Below, one piece after another: positions 38,768-41,572 of a stretch of DNA of 41,572 bases; the first letter of the stretch is position 1, and the number at the start of each line of letters is the position of its first letter. Made by a program: the position numbers and the translations under genes. The notes below the pieces were generated by a model. That model was given only the letters and a program-made list of their open reading frames with translations. It was not told where the DNA came from and did no database searches. Source of the stretch: an uncultured Pirellulaceae bacterium. GTDB lineage: Bacteria > Planctomycetota > Planctomycetia > Pirellulales > Pirellulaceae. The stretch is taken from assembly GCA_938040995.1 (NCBI GenBank), contig CALHZT010000159.1, positions 1 through 41,572 of the forward strand. The letters run 5' to 3'.

Positions 38768-39814
38768 CTATGCTTCGTTACCGTCGTCCTCGACGGGAGC
38801 ATTGCGTTTGTGAAGCTGATCAATTCGCTTCATCATCTCTTCCATTTGTCGATTCATTTCGTCGAATCGCTCATTCATTCGTGGCCACGGCACGTCAATG
38901 TTCAGATCATCGATGTTTGGAATCTCCTTGAAGTGTTCCTTCATCTGCTTTTGAATGATTGCCTCGATGCCTCCGTTACCGAGATCTTTCATCTCAATCT
39001 GAAGGCTGTTGTCCTTGAGCATCGACTCGACTTCGCCACGAGCATCCTCTGGCAGCATGTCAAGCTTGCCCTCGGTTGTCTCCCAGCTGGACTTTCCTTG
39101 CTTGACTTTGACCTTTGCAGGACCAGCACCATCGCGCTCAACACTGATTTCCATGCCATTAGCCAGGATCTTTGACTGACTCAGACTCTGATGCATCTGG
39201 ATACCGGGGCCGAGAAACTTGAACTTCAAATTCTGCTGGCCACGTGGCTGCGCGCCGTTTTCCAGCTTCTTGATCCAGCCCCTGATGTTGTCGAGGTCGC
39301 CCAGCTTCTCTCCGTCAAACTTGATCTGTGGCGCCTGATTCGCCACGCGATACTCCCACGGACGCTCGACGGCTGTCACCATCTTCGTGACCTCGTCACC
39401 ATGATGCATCCACTTCATTTCGATCGGTTTGTCACCGGCAGCCGCCACTGCAGCAACCAGGTCTTCGAGGGTGCCGAGCTTTCGGTCTCCCGCGCTGACG
39501 AGGATGTCATGCTTTTCAATTCCGACGTCAAACGCCGGGCTTGCCGGCATTACCTGCCGTACGAGTAGCCCGATTCCCTGAGGAAGATCCACGTGAGCCC
39601 GAAGAGCATCGTCGACAGGATCGCATCCGACTCCAATCCACTTCGCACCTGTCGCGGGCGCGGCACCTGTATCATCAATGAGCGCCTGACCATCCACCTG
39701 AATGCCCGGCGCATCATCGCCAAGCTCGTCGACTTCGACGCGTGCATCCTGAGCCCACGCCGCAGCCGCGATACCAACGCACACTGCCGATTTTAGAAAT
39801 GCATGTTTCAACAT
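38768..39814 (-). CDS. Secreted PDZ-domain protein
   Basis: Signal peptide MLKHAFLKSAVCVGIAAAAWAQ; GIGLLVRQVMPASPAFDVGIEKHDILVSAGDRKLGTLEDLVAAV (PDZ). ORF opens at 39844. Confidence 0.8.
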   Translation of the reverse strand: MLKHAFLKSAVCVGIAAAAWAQDARVEVDELGDDAPGIQVDGQALIDDTGAAPATGAKWIGVGCDPVDDALRAHVDLPQGIGLLVRQVMPASPAFDVGIEKHDILVSAGDRKLGTLEDLVAAVAAAGDKPIEMKWMHHGDEVTKMVTAVERPWEYRVANQAPQIKFDGEKLGDLDNIRGWIKKLENGAQPRGQQNLKFKFLGPGIQMHQSLSQSKILANGMEISVERDGAGPAKVKVKQGKSSWETTEGKLDMLPEDARGEVESMLKDNSLQIEMKDLGNGGIEAIIQKQMKEHFKEIPNIDDLNIDVPWPRMNERFDEMNRQMEEMMKRIDQLHKRNAPVEDDGNEA

Positions 39815-39961
39815 TGAAAAATGACTCCGTAGATAGAACTGCAATAAACGTATTTAACAAAACTAACCGACGCCCCCGTTCGGGAGATCGAATTTTCGCT
39901 CCGGGCTTTTGAACCGGCTTTCCAAATCAAACCTGGTGCATTGCGACATCTTAATTTCAGG

Positions 39962-40028
39962 GTAGTGGACGAGGAAACGAGTCCGTTTTTTGCGTATATC
40001 TCACGGGACTCGTGGCCTCTTCCACTAC
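39962..40028. repeat. Long intergenic hairpin (25/26-bp arms), REP-like
   Basis: gtagtggacgaggaaacgagtccgt versus reverse complement of acgggactcgtggcctcttccactac (gtagtggaagaggccacgagtcccgt). Confidence 0.8.
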
Positions 40029-40060
40029 AGCTAACCCTAACTCTGAGTTGTCACGCAGTA

Positions 40061-40909
40061 CTAGTAGGAAAGCTGTTCAGCTGGAACGAATTTGACTTCT
40101 TCGTAGGGAATGACGAACTGCCGCCCGTCACTGGTTCGTACGGGTATCCAGCCGCGTTCCGATTGAACCTCGGCTCCAAGGTTCCGAAATGACTGTTGCA
40201 CGGAACGCGGAACCAGTCCACCTCGATCCCAAAAATTCTGATCTTGAACGAAAACCGTGCTTGCACCGTCCGCCGTTTGCCTGTTTCCGGCATTTCTAAG
40301 CCCGTGATCAGCCACTCGGGGCTGTCTCGGCGTATTGGCGAATAGTTGGCCCGTCTCTTGTCGCCCTGCTGGCACGGAACCATCACCAGCCAACGGGACA
40401 GCCGCAGGTAAACCCTCCGGCCCGCCGCCACTCACACCGGCATCCTCCCATGGACTGCCGACTTGCATGCCAACAAAGAAAGCCACGGCCAAACCAGCCG
40501 CCAACATCCAGAACGATTGCGTTGGAGCACTTCTGCGCTCATTGCCATTGCCATTGCCATTGCCTCTGAGCTGAACCATCGGCCGTTGATCTTCTTCGCG
40601 ATCGCCGCTCTGGACATTCTGTGAACCAGGCGAAGTACCAGCTTCGGTATCACCTGCCAAAGCACGGCCCATGCCCAGATCTCCGGCAATGCCTGGGGAT
40701 GAATCTGCAAACGCGGCACGCAACGCCTGGTCTTCCAGAAACATCAATGCACATCGACGCCAATCATCAACATCCGAGCGCGCATCCAGTTGTTGAAGCA
40801 GCTCACGTCGTCTTGTTCGACTTAATTCACCGTCCACCAGCGCCATGAGCGCGCGATCGGGGACAGGCGAGAACTCTCCATCGTTTGTATCTTCTTTTTG
40901 GTAGTTCAT
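40061..40909 (-). CDS. Putative anti-sigma factor, single TM, paired with the ECF sigma factor
   Basis: PDRALMALVDGELSRTRRRELLQQLDARSDVDDWRRCALMFLEDQALRAAF; TM SFWMLAAGLAVAFFVGMQVG; follows the sigma factor. ATG at 40909 preferred. Confidence 0.65.
   Translation of the reverse strand: MNYQKEDTNDGEFSPVPDRALMALVDGELSRTRRRELLQQLDARSDVDDWRRCALMFLEDQALRAAFADSSPGIAGDLGMGRALAGDTEAGTSPGSQNVQSGDREEDQRPMVQLRGNGNGNGNERRSAPTQSFWMLAAGLAVAFFVGMQVGSPWEDAGVSGGGPEGLPAAVPLAGDGSVPAGRQETGQLFANTPRQPRVADHGLRNAGNRQTADGASTVFVQDQNFWDRGGLVPRSVQQSFRNLGAEVQSERGWIPVRTSDGRQFVIPYEEVKFVPAEQLSY
40541..40564. repeat. Hexanucleotide tandem repeat (attgcc)x4 within the anti-sigma gene
   Basis: attgccattgccattgccattgcc read directly; encodes GNGNGNGN. 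Confidence 0.9.
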
Positions 40910-40956
40910 TTCAAAAATCCGCAATGACCATTCACAAATGTGTGAACTGCCTTGTT

Positions 40957-41547
40957 CTACATCACATAAACATCCGACTTGACCAAAGCATCCCTCAACC
41001 GGTTTCGTGCGCGATACAGTCGGGCTTCGACCGCGCTCTGGCTGATCCCAAGGTGCTCGACAAGGTCCCGGTAACTCCACCCCTGCTCGTACTTCAACAG
41101 TAGAATTTCACGATCGCGTCGATGCAATCCGGCAATCGCCGTTTGAATCTTTGTTGCATTCTCTTCTGCGATCAGCCAATCCAGCGGACTTGCCTCTCTC
41201 GAATCGGACTCCTGCGGCTGAAGCTTCTCTGCGTAGCGATCCACGAGACCGCGGCGACGACCAGCGGTTCGCCGATACATCAGCGTCTTTCTAACGGCGA
41301 CTTGATACAGCCACGCACCGGCTCGTTCAACGGGAAGATCCCCCGGAGCCGACTTGACCGCCGCCATCGCGACATCCTGCAGCACCTCGTCAACCGCTTG
41401 CGGCTCACCGACTCGAGCCCGTATCACAGAGCGCAGCCACGAACCGTGCTTCTTCATTTCGCACGCCCAATCGATCGTCGAAGAAGGCACGAAGCCGTTT
41501 CGATCGTCAATTTGAGGTCCGGTCGAATTATCCACCGTTCTTGCCAT
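40957..41547 (-). CDS. ECF-type RNA polymerase sigma factor
   Basis: EPQAVDEVLQDVAMAAV (region 2-like), REILLLKYEQGWSYRDLVEHLGISQSAVEARLYRARNRLRDAL (region 4). Confidence 0.88.
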   Translation of the reverse strand: MARTVDNSTGPQIDDRNGFVPSSTIDWACEMKKHGSWLRSVIRARVGEPQAVDEVLQDVAMAAVKSAPGDLPVERAGAWLYQVAVRKTLMYRRTAGRRRGLVDRYAEKLQPQESDSREASPLDWLIAEENATKIQTAIAGLHRRDREILLLKYEQGWSYRDLVEHLGISQSAVEARLYRARNRLRDALVKSDVYVM

Positions 41548-41572
41548 GGCTATAGATTAGTTGCCGTCACAC

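Noticed and set aside
1-41572. CRISPR arrays, tRNA/rRNA genes, transposase/integrase genes
   Set aside because: No regularly spaced repeat-spacer pattern, no recognisable RNA gene and no transposase/integrase motif found in any ORF, although a tRNA scan was not run.

Overview
The window looks like a planctomycete (Pirellulaceae-type) chromosome segment. Clues are the PSD1/DUF1501 gene pairs, an 'LEPLESRRLLA' N-terminus, dockerin-like GDFNxDGxVDAADY motifs and a PEP-CTERM tail. The core (about 5.1-38.0 kb) is an accessory locus that appears to encode the complete catabolism of agar. It contains two secreted GH50-type beta-agarases, a GH86-like agarase/porphyranase with a dockerin-like and PEP-CTERM tail, and a cytoplasmic GH117-type neoagarobiose hydrolase. 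It also contains a sugar-porter MFS, an enolase-superfamily cycloisomerase very like 3,6-anhydro-L-galactonate cycloisomerase, an aldehyde dehydrogenase, a KduD-like SDR, a Zn-alcohol dehydrogenase, KDG kinase and KDPG aldolase, plus three GntR/FCD regulators. Galactokinase lies at the left edge. Less expected components are two PSD1 (DUF1549/DUF1553 cytochrome)-DUF1501 pairs, one with an inserted LamG domain, and a 1.2-kaa G8/parallel-beta-helix protein (CEMIP/TMEM2-like) whose G8 domain is interrupted by a dockerin-like cassette. Flanking genes are modABC on the left and a PDZ protein, a putative anti-sigma factor and an ECF sigma factor on the right. Intergenic DNA on both sides carries palindromic REP/MITE-like elements, including one ~68-bp repeat present in opposite orientation on each side of the locus. 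Perfect palindromes sit in the probable control regions. No tRNA, rRNA, CRISPR or transposase genes were seen. All family assignments come from reading motifs in the translations; no database search was run.
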